NCBI GenBank assembly: GCA_016720925.1
Contig: JADKJR010000012.1
Span: 1-64,000 of the forward strand
DNA: 64,000 nucleotides
Source: Betaproteobacteria bacterium
GTDB taxonomy: Bacteria > Pseudomonadota > Gammaproteobacteria > Burkholderiales > Usitatibacteraceae
Direction: 5' to 3'
Of the stretch, positions 47,327 to 57,056 are shown piece by piece. The translations under genes were made by a program, and so were the position numbers. Each line of letters starts with the position of its first letter. Position 1 is the stretch's first letter. The notes beneath the pieces were generated by a model, which saw nothing but the letters and a program-made list of their open reading frames with translations, was not told the origin of the DNA and did not search any database.

Positions 47327-47929
47327 TTGCTCACTCTCATTCAAGCGGCCGGTTGGCCCATATGGTTCATTCTTCTGTGTTCGGTTATCTGCGTGGCAAT
47401 TATTGGCGAACGATTCTGGACGTTGCGCCGTTCCGTTGTCCTGCCCCCGACCTTGTTTCAGGATACCGTGCAGGCTTTTCGCACGCAGGGTCCAAGTGCG
47501 GATCTGATTGCCAAACTGAATGAGAATTCTTTTTTGGGGCGCGTATTCGCCTCTGGCCTCGCGAACGTCAAAAGCCCGCGTGAAGTGATGAAAGAATCCA
47601 TGGAGTAAGCGGGTCGTGCGGTGCTTGTCGATATGGAACGATTCCTGAACGGCCTGGGCACGATTGCGACGGTCTCTCCACTGCTTGGCCTGTTCGGAAC
47701 CGTGATTGGCATGATCGATATCTTCGGTTCCTCCGGTGCGCAATCACAGAACCCGGGCCAGCTCGCACACGGCATCTCGGTCGCCCTTTACAATACCGCC
47801 GGCGGCATCGCCGTGGCGATACCGGCGCTGATTTTTTATCGTCACTTTCGCAGCAAGGTCGATGTAATGGTCGTGGACATGGAGCAGCAGGGCATTCGCC
47901 TGGTTGAAACGCTGCACGGTGAGCGATAG
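47327..47929 (+). CDS. exbB: MotA/TolQ/ExbB-type proton channel protein, with an in-frame TAA
   Basis: Three-helix inner-membrane subunit that works with ExbD to energise outer-membrane transport. Start at a TTG (47327) with GGAG eight bases upstream. Helices AAGWPIWFILLCSVICVAII, GTIATVSPLLGLFGTVIGMI and GISVALYNTAGGIAVAIPAL are present. A TAA at 47606-47608 interrupts ESME-AGRAVLVDME where the family usually has Glu; the frame on both sides is the same, so this is one base change (GAA to TAA), a read error, or a real break. Confidence 0.85.
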
Positions 47930-48357
47930 TGAACTTCAAGAAAGGCCGTAGCCGCGAAGAGCCGGAAATCAACTTCATTCCGTTGATTGACCTGCTGCTT
48001 GTCATCCTGATTTTCCTGATGGTGACGACGACCTATTCGAAATATGCGGAGTTGCAGATCAATTTGCCCGAGGCGTCGGCGGAAAAGGTTCCAGATCGGC
48101 CGCAGGTGATCAATATCGGCGTTGATGCCAACGGTAAGTATTCGGTAAATGGCAATGCGACTCCGTTCGCGGGCGTGGATGCATTCGCCAACATACTCAG
48201 GGACACCGCCGCCACCGGCAATATGAAAGACCCGGTTATCGCCATTGGAGCTGACGCGGGAGCGACCCATCAGGCCGTGGTCAACGTCATGGAAGCGTCG
48301 CGGTTGGTGGGCTTCACCAAGATTTCCTTTACCACTCAGGGCAAGCCCGGCAAGTAG
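47929..48357 (+). CDS. exbD: Biopolymer transport protein ExbD/TolR
   Basis: Partner of ExbB. MNFKKGRSREEPEINFIPLID with the key membrane Asp in PLIDLLLVILIFLMV; a periplasmic domain follows. 142 residues. The GTG overlaps the exbB stop (TAGTG), so translation is coupled. Confidence 0.93.
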   Translation: MNFKKGRSREEPEINFIPLIDLLLVILIFLMVTTTYSKYAELQINLPEASAEKVPDRPQVINIGVDANGKYSVNGNATPFAGVDAFANILRDTAATGNMKDPVIAIGADAGATHQAVVNVMEASRLVGFTKISFTTQGKPGK

Positions 48358-48381
48358 TTTCCGCTGCATCCATTCCATCCC

Positions 48382-49443
48382 ATGGAAGCGTGGCTCCTTC
48401 GCGAGTGGCAACGCCAGAGTCCCTGGCAAATATTGCTGCGTCCGATGTCGTGGATTTTTGCCGTGCTGGTTGGTGTGCGAAGCGGACTCTATCGCGCGGG
48501 GCTTCTGAAAAATGCGCGCATCACAGTCCCCGTTATTGTTGTCGGCAACATTTCTGTTGGCGGCACCGGCAAGACGCCGGTGGTGCTGGCGATTGCGCAG
48601 ATACTTGCGCGGTCTGGTCACCGTTGCGGGCTCATTTCTCGCGGCTATTCGCGGCGCGTCGCCGCGGATGTCAGGCACGCGCACGCCGCGAATGTGATTG
48701 AGGTCGTTGCCGATAATGCGGGATCCGCCCTGATAAGCGATGAAGCGCAGCTACTGGCGCGGCGTTCCGGCGCACCCGTCTACATTTCGGCTGATCGCGC
48801 CAACGCGGCGCAATCATTGCTGCGTGACCATCCTGACGTCGACGTACTTGTTTGCGATGACGGTCTTCAGCACTATGCCCTGCGACGCGATATCGAGATC
48901 TGCGTGATTGATGCCACACGCGGCTTTGGCAATGGCGCAATGCTGCCGGCCGGACCGCTGCGCGAACCGACGACGCGGCTGGCGCGGGTCGATGCCATCA
49001 TCGTCAATGGTATTGCCGCGCTGGAGCAATTTAGTCTCGACGATCTGGCACCCGACGTCCCCGCTTTCCAAATGAAGCTCGGTAGTGAGTGGCTGGTGCA
49101 TGTACGTGACGGCACTGTCATTTCGATTGAACAAGGACTCGCCGAATTTTCCACCAAGCGCATTCTTGCCTGCGCGGGCACTGGAAATCCTGCGCGCTTT
49201 TTTTCGCATCTGGGGGACCTCGGATTCAACGCGGTCGAAACCCGCGCCTTTGGAGATCATCACCCGTTTGTCGAATCTGATTTTGCCCGGCAGAATGCCG
49301 AGATAATCGTGATGACGGAGAAGGACGCGGTAAAATGTGGTGCATTCGCCGATGACCGTATGTGGTTCATGCGTGTGGACGCGATCCTTCCCGAGGCGTT
49401 TGCTGAATTTGTCATCAAACGATTGTCTGAACTGAAAAAATAG
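48382..49443 (+). CDS. lpxK: Tetraacyldisaccharide 4'-kinase
   Basis: Phosphorylates the lipid A precursor at the inner membrane. N-terminal membrane helix, P-loop VGNISVGGTGKTPVV, and DDGLQHYALRRDIEICVID with its catalytic residues. 353 residues. Followed by ycaR and kdsB as in other betaproteobacteria. Confidence 0.95.
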   Translation: MEAWLLREWQRQSPWQILLRPMSWIFAVLVGVRSGLYRAGLLKNARITVPVIVVGNISVGGTGKTPVVLAIAQILARSGHRCGLISRGYSRRVAADVRHAHAANVIEVVADNAGSALISDEAQLLARRSGAPVYISADRANAAQSLLRDHPDVDVLVCDDGLQHYALRRDIEICVIDATRGFGNGAMLPAGPLREPTTRLARVDAIIVNGIAALEQFSLDDLAPDVPAFQMKLGSEWLVHVRDGTVISIEQGLAEFSTKRILACAGTGNPARFFSHLGDLGFNAVETRAFGDHHPFVESDFARQNAEIIVMTEKDAVKCGAFADDRMWFMRVDAILPEAFAEFVIKRLSELKK

Positions 49444-49445
49444 CC

Positions 49446-49634
49446 ATGTCACTTGATCCCAAGCTGCTTGAAATCCTGGTTTGTCCCGTCACCAAGGGGC
49501 CGCTGACCATGTCGCCCGACAAGACCGAACTGTTCTCTTTTTCCGCGCGGCTTGCTTATCCGATTCGCGATGGAATTCCGGTGATGCTGGCCGATGAAGC
49601 ACGAGAATTGCGGGTCGATGAAGTGCGTGGCTGA
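49446..49634 (+). CDS. ycaR: Trm112 family small protein (YcaR type)
   Basis: 62 residues; DPKLLEILVCPVTKGPL and AYPIRDGIPVMLADEAR match the family. Small partner/scaffold protein; two bases after lpxK. Confidence 0.9.
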   Translation: MSLDPKLLEILVCPVTKGPLTMSPDKTELFSFSARLAYPIRDGIPVMLADEARELRVDEVRG

Positions 49635-49637
49635 TTG

Positions 49638-50397
49638 ATGTCAGGCAGTTTCATTGCGGTCATTCCCGCGCGGTTCGCGAGTACGCGCCTGCCCGGCAAG
49701 CCATTGGCCGACATCGCCGGCAAGCCCATGGTGGTGCGGGTCGCCGAACAGGCTGCAAAGAGCGGCGCACAGCAGGTGCTGATCGCCACGGATCATTCCG
49801 ACGTGAAACGGGTGGTGGAGCAACATGGCTGGCGTGCATTGATGACGCGCGCCGACCATTTGACGGGCACGGACCGGTTGGCGGAGATCGTCGCACAATT
49901 GCAGCTCGGTCACGATGCCGTCGTGGTGAACGTGCAAGGTGATGAACCGCTGGTCGATCCCAACCTGATTCGTGCCGTGGCGGATGCGCTCGGCGAGAAT
50001 CCGGAGGCCGCGATTGCGACCGCCGCGCACCCGATCAACGACGCACGCGAATTTTTCAACCCCAATGGTGAAAGTGGTCTGTGACGGCAAGGGTTTCGCG
50101 CAATATTTCAGTCGTGCGCCCATTCCCTACGCGCGCGACGCGTTTGCATATGACAAGTTGGCGCTGCCGCAAGACTTTCCAGCCCTTCGCCATATTGGCA
50201 TCTACGGCTATCGGGCCAGCTTCCTGAGGCAATATGCCGCCTTGACGCCCGCGCCGGCCGAGCAATTCGAGGCGCTTGAACAACTGCGTGCCCTCTATCA
50301 CGGCTACCGAATTGTCGTGACTGTGTGGCATGATGCGTTGCCGCCAGGCGTCGATACGCCTGATGATCTCGAAAGAGTGCGCGCATTGTTCTCCTGA
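49638..50397 (+). CDS. kdsB: 3-deoxy-manno-octulosonate cytidylyltransferase, one frameshift
   Basis: Makes CMP-Kdo for lipopolysaccharide. IPARFASTRLPGKPLADI (nucleotide binding), VVNVQGDEPLVDP, and after the break KVVCDGKGFAQYFSRAPIPY and GIYGYRASFL. The frame changes near 50066, where the family has NPNVVKVV; two bases appear missing. Because the enzyme is essential in most Gram-negative cells, the break is more likely a sequence error than a real loss. Confidence 0.92.
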
Positions 50398-50477
50398 CTC
50401 GGCGCAATAACCCGGCAAAGCGTGGGCCGATTACCGGTAAAATGGCGCATTCTTAAGAAAACAGGCGAGTGCCGACG

Positions 50478-51131
50478 ATGCGATTGATTTTATTGGGCGG
50501 GCCCGGGGCGGGCAAGGGCACTCAGGCGACGTACATCACGGAAAAATTCGGCATTCCGCAAATATCGACCGGTGACATGCTGCGGACGCATGTGAAAAAT
50601 GCAACCGCACTCGGCGTCGCGGCCAAGAAGATCATGGACTCCGGCAGGCTCATATCGGACGACATTATTATCGGCATGGTCAAGGAGCGCATCAATGAGC
50701 CGGATTGCGCAAAGGGCTTTCTGTTCGATGGCGTCCCGCGCACCATCCCGCAAGCCGATGCCATGAAGCAAGCCAGCATTAAAATCGACTACGTGGTCGA
50801 GATCGCGGTCGAGGACGCCGAAATCATCGAGCGCATGGCCGGCCGCCGCGCGCATTTGCCATCGGGGCGCACTTATCACATCAAATTCAATCCGCCAAAG
50901 GTCGCAGGGAAGGATGACGTGACCGGCGAGGACCTGGTTCAGCGCGAGGACGACAGTGAAGAAACGGTGAAAAAACGCTTGACGATTTATCACGAGCAGA
51001 CCGAACCCCTGGTTGCGTACTATCGTAAATTGGCGGCAGGTGGTGAGTCCGACGCGCCAAAATATGTCAAGATTCCGGGCGCAGGCAAGGTTGAGGAAAT
51101 TCGCGACAGAATTTTTGCCGCGCTCAAATAG
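50478..51131 (+). CDS. adk: Adenylate kinase
   Basis: Converts AMP and ATP to two ADP. P-loop LLGGPGAGKGTQ, AMP-site STGDMLR and FDGVPRTIPQA, long LID (LPSGRTYHIKFNPPK, DLVQREDDSEETVKKRL). 217 residues; ATG at 50478 preferred over a GTG nine bases earlier. Confidence 0.96.
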   Translation: MRLILLGGPGAGKGTQATYITEKFGIPQISTGDMLRTHVKNATALGVAAKKIMDSGRLISDDIIIGMVKERINEPDCAKGFLFDGVPRTIPQADAMKQASIKIDYVVEIAVEDAEIIERMAGRRAHLPSGRTYHIKFNPPKVAGKDDVTGEDLVQREDDSEETVKKRLTIYHEQTEPLVAYYRKLAAGGESDAPKYVKIPGAGKVEEIRDRIFAALK

Positions 51132-51254
51132 GCAGGTTCAAATAGGTCGGTTCAATTAGCGGGAACTGCCATTGGCAGTGAGAACATGCGGCTTACAAAA
51201 TGGTCCCTTGCGTTGCGCTGAGTTCCCCTTGTCAAGATCTTCTCTGGAGTGACT

Positions 51255-52511
51255 GTGGCTCGAAATGCTTTCTACGCACAATCCGGTGGCGTCACCGCTG
51301 TGATCAACGTGTCCGCGCAGGCGGTCATCGAGACCGCGCGCAAGTACCCGAAAAAAATCGGCAAGGTCTATGCGGGACGCAACGGCATCATTGGCGCGTT
51401 GACCGAAGACCTGATCGATACCAGCAAGGAACCGCTGGCTAACATCAAGGGACTGGGTCATACGCCTGCAGGTGCGTTTGGCTCATGCCGATACAAGTTG
51501 AAATCGCTGGAGCAGAATCGCCGCGAATACGAGCGCCTGATCGAGGTTTTCAAGGCGCACGACATCGGCTATTTTTTCTATAACGGCGGGGGTGATTCCG
51601 CCGACACCTGCCTGAAAATTTCGCAGTTGTCCGAGGCGATGGGCTACCCTCTCATCGCAGTGCACGTGCCCAAGACGGTCGACAACGACTTGCCGATTAC
51701 CGATTGCTCACCGGGATTTGGCTCGGTCGCGAAATATGTGGCGGTATCGATGCGCGAAGCCGGCCTTGACGTGGCCTCGATGGCCAAGACGTCGACCAAG
51801 GTGTTCGTGCTCGAAGTCATGGGCAGGCACGCGGGGTGGATCACGGCGGCTTGCGGCCTGGCGGCGGAAAAACAGGGCGATGCACCGCATATCCTGTTAT
51901 TTCCGGAAATCGTTTTCGATCCTCAAAAATTCCTGGCTAAAGTTGATGCGACCGTGCGCAAGCATGGCTTCTGCGCGGTTGGTGTGTCGGAAGGCCTCCA
52001 CAACGCCGATGGCAAATTTGTTTCCGAAACAGGTCTGGTTGATGCGTTCGGCCACGCCCAGCTTGGTGGTGTGGCGCCGGTGATTGCCGACCTCGTCAGG
52101 AAAGAGTTGAAACTCAAATATCACTGGGCCGTGGCGGATTATCTACAGCGCGCCGCGCGGCACATTGCGTCGAAAACCGACGTCGAGCAAAGCTACGCCT
52201 TGGGCAAGGCGGCCGTCGAGTACGCAGTCAAAGGAATGAATGGCGTGATGCCGGCAGTCAAGCGTCTGACTTCGAAACCGTACAAATGGGAGATCATTCC
52301 GGCACCGCTCACCGAAGTCGCCAATCGAGAAAAGAAAATGCCGCGGGATTTTATTACGCCGGACGGATTTCATATCACGCAGAAATGCCGCAACTACCTG
52401 CAACCGCTGATTGCCGGGGAGGCGTATCCGCCGTATGAAAATGGCCTGCCGCGCTATGTGACCTTAAAGAATCCCGCTGTCAGGAAGCTACTGAAGCCGT
52501 TCGCTTTGTAG
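51255..52511 (+). CDS. pfp: Pyrophosphate-dependent 6-phosphofructokinase
   Basis: Phosphorylates fructose 6-phosphate with PPi, reversibly. About 418 residues. QSGGVTAVIN, GGGDSADT, and PKTVDNDLPITD with Lys in place of the Gly of ATP-dependent enzymes, the mark of PPi use. Further: GFGSVAKY and EVMGRHAGWITA. GTG at 51255 chosen for GGAG five bases upstream. Its neighbour hppA also handles PPi. Confidence 0.93.
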   Translation: MARNAFYAQSGGVTAVINVSAQAVIETARKYPKKIGKVYAGRNGIIGALTEDLIDTSKEPLANIKGLGHTPAGAFGSCRYKLKSLEQNRREYERLIEVFKAHDIGYFFYNGGGDSADTCLKISQLSEAMGYPLIAVHVPKTVDNDLPITDCSPGFGSVAKYVAVSMREAGLDVASMAKTSTKVFVLEVMGRHAGWITAACGLAAEKQGDAPHILLFPEIVFDPQKFLAKVDATVRKHGFCAVGVSEGLHNADGKFVSETGLVDAFGHAQLGGVAPVIADLVRKELKLKYHWAVADYLQRAARHIASKTDVEQSYALGKAAVEYAVKGMNGVMPAVKRLTSKPYKWEIIPAPLTEVANREKKMPRDFITPDGFHITQKCRNYLQPLIAGEAYPPYENGLPRYVTLKNPAVRKLLKPFAL

Positions 52512-52512
52512 C

Positions 52513-52579
52513 AAACCCTAGCATTGGCGAGCTTCTTGTGGCGAAAGTGCCCGGAAAGCCTCGTCATTGCTGGAGTTTT
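52513..52579. repeat. Dispersed palindromic intergenic repeat, copy 5
   Basis: Left arm AAACCCTAGCATTGGCGAGC, right arm AAGCCTCGTCATTGCTGGAG. Directly after the pfp stop codon; the most diverged right arm of the six. Confidence 0.7.
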
Positions 52580-52759
52580 GCCTTTTAGAAGTCAACGTTG
52601 CATTGCTGTGGCTGCCGTGTTTCGACAGTCTAAAAGCACTCGATTGAAATTCCTTCATCTGTTAAAATTGTGCGTTTTTTCACAGCTTTAGCTTCATCAA
52701 AGACGGCAGATCCTCAAGCATTTGCGTCGAATCGCAACAACCTCACTGGGAGTGAATAA

Positions 52760-55264
52760 ATGGACAACGGACTAATCTTCGCCCTGGCCTGCGCGCTGTT
52801 GGCGCTGGCGTATGGTGCCTGGCAGACCAAATGGATCCTGTCGCAACCCGACGGCAACGATCGCATGCGTGAAATCGCGGCGGCGATTCAGGCCGGCGCG
52901 CAAGCGTATCTTAATCGTCAGTACACGACTATCGGCATGGTCGGTGTGGTGCTATTTGTGGTGATCGGTTTCCTGCTCGGCTGGACGACGGCGGGTGGCT
53001 TTGCCATCGGCGCGATCGCCTCGGGCCTTGCCGGCTACATCGGCATGAATGTATCCGTGCGCGCCAACGTGCGCACGGCGGAAGCTGCTCGCAACGGCGT
53101 GAATGCAGCGCTCAACATCGCTTTCAAGGGCGGCGCAATTACTGGCATGCTGGTGGTTGGCCTGGGCCTGATGTCAGTGGTGGGCTTCTACTATTTCCTG
53201 GTAGGTAGCGGCGCGCACGGCGCCAAATTGAGCGACCTCATCAAGCCGATGATTGGTCTCGCCTTCGGCTCATCGCTGATCTCGATATTTGCGCGTTTGG
53301 GTGGTGGTATTTTCACCAAGGGCGCGGACGTTGGCGCCGACCTGGTCGGCAAAGTCGAAGCCGGGATTCCCGAGGACGATCCGCGTAACCCGGCGGTGAT
53401 CGCCGATAACGTCGGCGACAACGTCGGCGATTGCGCGGGCATGGCAGCGGACTTGTTTGAAACCTACGCGGTGACCATTATTGCGACGATGGTTTTGGGC
53501 GCTTTGCTGATTCCCGGTACATATGCGGTCAATGCAGTGGTCTATCCACTGGTGCTGGGCGGATTCGCGATCATTGCTTCCATTATCGGCACCTGGTTCG
53601 TCAAGGCTTCCGACGACAAGCACATTATGTGGGCGTTGTACAAAGGCCTCATTGTTGCGGGCGTTATTGCGCTGGCGGCGTTCTATCCGATCACGAAATG
53701 GGTCATGGGTGATGTGGTCTCGCAAAGCCCGCTCTACAGCGTGATGAACCTGTGGCTTTGTTCGGTGGTAGGCCTTGGACTCACGGCCTTCCTGGTATAC
53801 GTGACGGAGTACTACACCGGTACGCAATTCGGTCCGGTGCAGCACGTCGCCGAAGCGTCAACCAAAGGGCACGCGACCAACATCATTGCCGGTATCGGTG
53901 TGTCCATGCGTTCGACCGCCTGGCCAGTGCTGGCCGTGTGTGTGGCGATTTTCGCCGCGTATACGCTTTCCGGTTTGTATGGTATTGCGATTGCTGCGAC
54001 CTCCATGTTATCCATGGCCGGCATCATCGTCGCCCTTGACGCCTATGGCCCGATCACCGACAACGCCGGCGGTATTGCTGAGATGTCGGCGATGCCGAAG
54101 GAAGTGCGCAATGTGACTGATCCACTGGACGCGGTCGGCAACACCACCAAGGCGGTGACCAAAGGCTACGCTATCGGCTCGGCCGGTCTTGCTGCATTGG
54201 TGCTGTTCGCGGATTTCACGCACAAGTTGGAAGAAACCGGTCGCCATCTGACCTTTGACCTATCCGATCCGGCGGTCATTATCGGCCTGTTCGCGGGCGG
54301 CATGATTCCTTATTTGTTCGGCGCCATGGCGATGGAAGCGGTCGGCCGCTGCGCGGGTGCGGTGGTCGAGGAAGTTCGCCGCCAGTTCCGCGAAATCAAA
54401 GGCATCATGGAAGGCACTGCCAAGCCGGATTACTCCCGGGCGGTTGACCTGCTGACCAAGGGCGCGATCAAGGAAATGATCATCCCCTCGCTGCTCCCGG
54501 TGCTGGCGCCGATTGCGATCGTCGTGATCGTTGGTGGTGCAATGGGTCTGGATAACGGCATCAAGGCACTGGGTGGCATGCTGATGGGCACCATCATCAC
54601 CGGCTTGTTCGTCGCGATTTCGATGTGTACCGGCGGCGGTGCATGGGATAACGCAAAAAAATACATTGAAGAAGGCAACCACGGCGGCAAGGGCAGCGAT
54701 GCACACAAAGCCGCAGTGACTGGCGACACTGTTGGCGATCCGTACAAAGATACGGCCGGACCAGCGGTGAATCCTCTGATCAAGATCATCAACATTGTCG
54801 CGTTGCTGATCGTGCCGCTGTTTGGCACGGCGGCAGATCATGCGCCGAAGACGGTAGTCCCCGTAAAGGTTGAAGCCAAGGCCCCGCCAGCCGCTACGAT
54901 TGCCGCCGTGCCTGCCGCTGCAGTCGCAGTTGCGCCCGTTATGTCCTCGCCCGCCGCGGCCAAGCTCTATTTCGATTCAGGCAAGACGGAATTGAGTGCG
55001 GACGCCACCAAGGCTCTCGATTCGATCATTACTTTCGCGAAAGCGAATAGTGGTGCCAAGCTGGCGATTTCGGGTTTCCACGATGCAACCGGCTCACTGG
55101 AAAAAAACCAGGAAGTCGCCAAGGCCCGCGCGTTGGGCGTGCGTAGTGCGCTCAAGGCCGCAGGGATTGCCGAAGATCGGGTGGAAATGAAGAAACCGGA
55201 ACAGACCCAGGGTGGTGCGGACAATGCAGAAGCGCGACGCGTTGAAGTGAGTGTCGTCAAGTAA
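52760..55264 (+). CDS. hppA: K+-insensitive H+-translocating pyrophosphatase with C-terminal OmpA-like domain
   Basis: Pumps protons using PPi hydrolysis. Residues 1 to about 690 are the 16-helix pump: substrate site DVGADLVGKVEAGIPEDDPR and DNVGDNVGDCAGMAADL, GNTTKAVTKGYAIGSAG with the Lys (about 464) typical of potassium-independent pumps, and GDTVGDPYKDTAGPAVNPL. An Ala/Pro-rich linker follows, then an OmpA-like domain (about 705-834): LYFDSGKTELSADATKALD, GFHDATGS, and AEARRVEVSVV. Family members usually stop at about 690. In this family the C-terminus faces the periplasm, so the extra domain could bind peptidoglycan. Confidence 0.93.
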   Translation: MDNGLIFALACALLALAYGAWQTKWILSQPDGNDRMREIAAAIQAGAQAYLNRQYTTIGMVGVVLFVVIGFLLGWTTAGGFAIGAIASGLAGYIGMNVSVRANVRTAEAARNGVNAALNIAFKGGAITGMLVVGLGLMSVVGFYYFLVGSGAHGAKLSDLIKPMIGLAFGSSLISIFARLGGGIFTKGADVGADLVGKVEAGIPEDDPRNPAVIADNVGDNVGDCAGMAADLFETYAVTIIATMVLGALLIPGTYAVNAVVYPLVLGGFAIIASIIGTWFVKASDDKHIMWALYKGLIVAGVIALAAFYPITKWVMGDVVSQSPLYSVMNLWLCSVVGLGLTAFLVYVTEYYTGTQFGPVQHVAEASTKGHATNIIAGIGVSMRSTAWPVLAVCVAIFAAYTLSGLYGIAIAATSMLSMAGIIVALDAYGPITDNAGGIAEMSAMPKEVRNVTDPLDAVGNTTKAVTKGYAIGSAGLAALVLFADFTHKLEETGRHLTFDLSDPAVIIGLFAGGMIPYLFGAMAMEAVGRCAGAVVEEVRRQFREIKGIMEGTAKPDYSRAVDLLTKGAIKEMIIPSLLPVLAPIAIVVIVGGAMGLDNGIKALGGMLMGTIITGLFVAISMCTGGGAWDNAKKYIEEGNHGGKGSDAHKAAVTGDTVGDPYKDTAGPAVNPLIKIINIVALLIVPLFGTAADHAPKTVVPVKVEAKAPPAATIAAVPAAAVAVAPVMSSPAAAKLYFDSGKTELSADATKALDSIITFAKANSGAKLAISGFHDATGSLEKNQEVAKARALGVRSALKAAGIAEDRVEMKKPEQTQGGADNAEARRVEVSVVK

Positions 55265-55285
55265 GGTTTCACTCAAGCGATATAA

Positions 55286-55314
55286 AAAACGCCGGGCTTG
55301 CCTGGCGTTTTTTT
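55286..55314. terminator. Bidirectional rho-independent terminator
   Basis: Hairpin AACGCCGGG-CTTG-CCTGGCGTT flanked by A and T runs on both sides. Lies between convergent hppA and the acyl-CoA synthetase gene and would serve both. Confidence 0.9.
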
Positions 55315-55352
55315 ATGCCATCCGTGCGGCACGGCAGCTGTTGTCGAGTGCA

Positions 55353-56987
55353 CTATGTAGACGGCAGCTTGTATGATTTGAATTCTTCACGCAGTTTGGT
55401 CTTCAGGAGTTTCCCGGTCGCCGTATGCGGCAATTGGTCCACAAACACGACGTCGTCGGGCATCCACCACTTGGCGATCTTTCCCTGCAGGAACCCAAGT
55501 AACTCTTCCTTCGTCACTTCGGCGTCCTTCTTCTTCACAACAATCAATAGCGGGCGCTCGTCCCATTTCGGATGAGCAACCCCGATGACGCCTGCCTCAA
55601 GCACGGCGGGATGTGCGACCGCAACGTTCTCCAGATCGATCGAGCTAATCCACTCCCCACCGGACTTGATGACGTCCTTGGAGCGATCAGTGATTTGCAT
55701 GAAACCATCGGCATCGATCGTGGCCACATCGCCGGTAGCAAACCATCCGTCCTGAAGCGCGGTTTCTGTTTCCCTGAAGTAATGTTCCACAACCCAGGGA
55801 CCGCGAACCATCAAGTTGCCGAAGGCCTTGCCATCGTGAGGCAGCGCCTTGCCTTCACCGTCGAGAATCTCCAGTTCCACGCCAAAGATCGGACGGCCTT
55901 GTTTGACCTTGATGGCAAACTGCTCGGCCGCGCTGAGTTTGAGATGCTTGCCTTTCAGCCGGCACATGGTGCCCAGCGGTGACATTTCAGTCATGCCCCA
56001 GGCGTGGACGACTGTCACGCCGTAGTCTCGTTCGAAGGATTCAATCATTGCCGGTGGGCATGCCGATCCCCCGATGATGGTTTCGCGGAAGGTGCTGAAC
56101 TTGAGGTTGTGCGATTTGACATGGTTTAGCAGCCCCATCCACACCGTCGGCACACCCGCACTCACAGTCACGCCTTCTTCTTCAAACAGGCGGTGAAGAC
56201 TTGCGCCATCCAATGCCGCGCCGGGCATCACCAGTTTGGCGCCCGCCGCCGCACAGATGTAGGGGAGTCCCCATGCGTTCACATGGAACATGGGGACAAC
56301 AGGGAGCACGACATCCTGCGATTTGAGGCAAAACGCGTCAGCGGACATCGCACCCATGGTATGAAGGAGCGTCGAACGGTGTGAATACAGCACGCCTTTC
56401 GGGTTGCCCGTGGTACCCGACGTATAGCACAGGCTGGACGGCGTGGTCTCATCGAATTCGGGCCACGCGAAGTCGTCACTTTCTGCCGCCAGCAGCTCTT
56501 CGTAACACAACAGGTTGGGGATGTTGCCTGACGGCATGTGCGCCCGATCTGTCATGGCCACGAAGCCTTTCACCCCTTTGAGCAGCGGCGCGAGTTTTTC
56601 CACCAGCGGCGCGAAAGTGAGATCGAAAAACAGATACTGGTCATCGGCATGATTGGCGATGTAAGTTATCTGCTCTGGAAACAGACGCGGGTTGATCGTG
56701 TGGATCACGGCACCCATGCCGGAAACGCCGTAGTACAACTCGAAATGCCGGAAACCGTTCCAGGCCAGCGTGCCGATGCATGCGCCGCGCGTAACGCCCA
56801 GTCGGGTAAGTGCATTGGCCAGACGCTTCGCGCGTTGCAATGCTTCACGGTAGCCATAGCGATGCAACTCAAAATTCGCGCCACCTTCCACCGTGCGAGA
56901 GACGATTTCAGTGCCGGCATGGCAGCGCGCGGCATGTTCTAGAAGCGACGAAATCCGCAGCGGGTGCTGCATCATGCTGGATAACAT
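55353..56987 (-). CDS. Fatty acyl-CoA synthetase (AMP-forming)
   Basis: Activates a fatty acid to acyl-CoA through an acyl-AMP step. 544 residues. AMP-binding P-loop YTSGTTGNPKGVLYSH, HAWGMTEMSPLG, GWFATGDVATIDADGFMQ, and ITDRSKDVIKSGGEWIS; catalytic Lys in TGKLLKTKLR. Resembles the medium/long-chain (AlkK-like) group; the exact chain length is not evident. Confidence 0.92.
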   Translation of the reverse strand: MLSSMMQHPLRISSLLEHAARCHAGTEIVSRTVEGGANFELHRYGYREALQRAKRLANALTRLGVTRGACIGTLAWNGFRHFELYYGVSGMGAVIHTINPRLFPEQITYIANHADDQYLFFDLTFAPLVEKLAPLLKGVKGFVAMTDRAHMPSGNIPNLLCYEELLAAESDDFAWPEFDETTPSSLCYTSGTTGNPKGVLYSHRSTLLHTMGAMSADAFCLKSQDVVLPVVPMFHVNAWGLPYICAAAGAKLVMPGAALDGASLHRLFEEEGVTVSAGVPTVWMGLLNHVKSHNLKFSTFRETIIGGSACPPAMIESFERDYGVTVVHAWGMTEMSPLGTMCRLKGKHLKLSAAEQFAIKVKQGRPIFGVELEILDGEGKALPHDGKAFGNLMVRGPWVVEHYFRETETALQDGWFATGDVATIDADGFMQITDRSKDVIKSGGEWISSIDLENVAVAHPAVLEAGVIGVAHPKWDERPLLIVVKKKDAEVTKEELLGFLQGKIAKWWMPDDVVFVDQLPHTATGKLLKTKLREEFKSYKLPST

Positions 56988-57056
56988 ATTTCCCCCCGTC
57001 CAAGTCTTTCAACGTATTGTGGCACAGGTGCACGCTCGAATTTGGCTGGAGTATGC

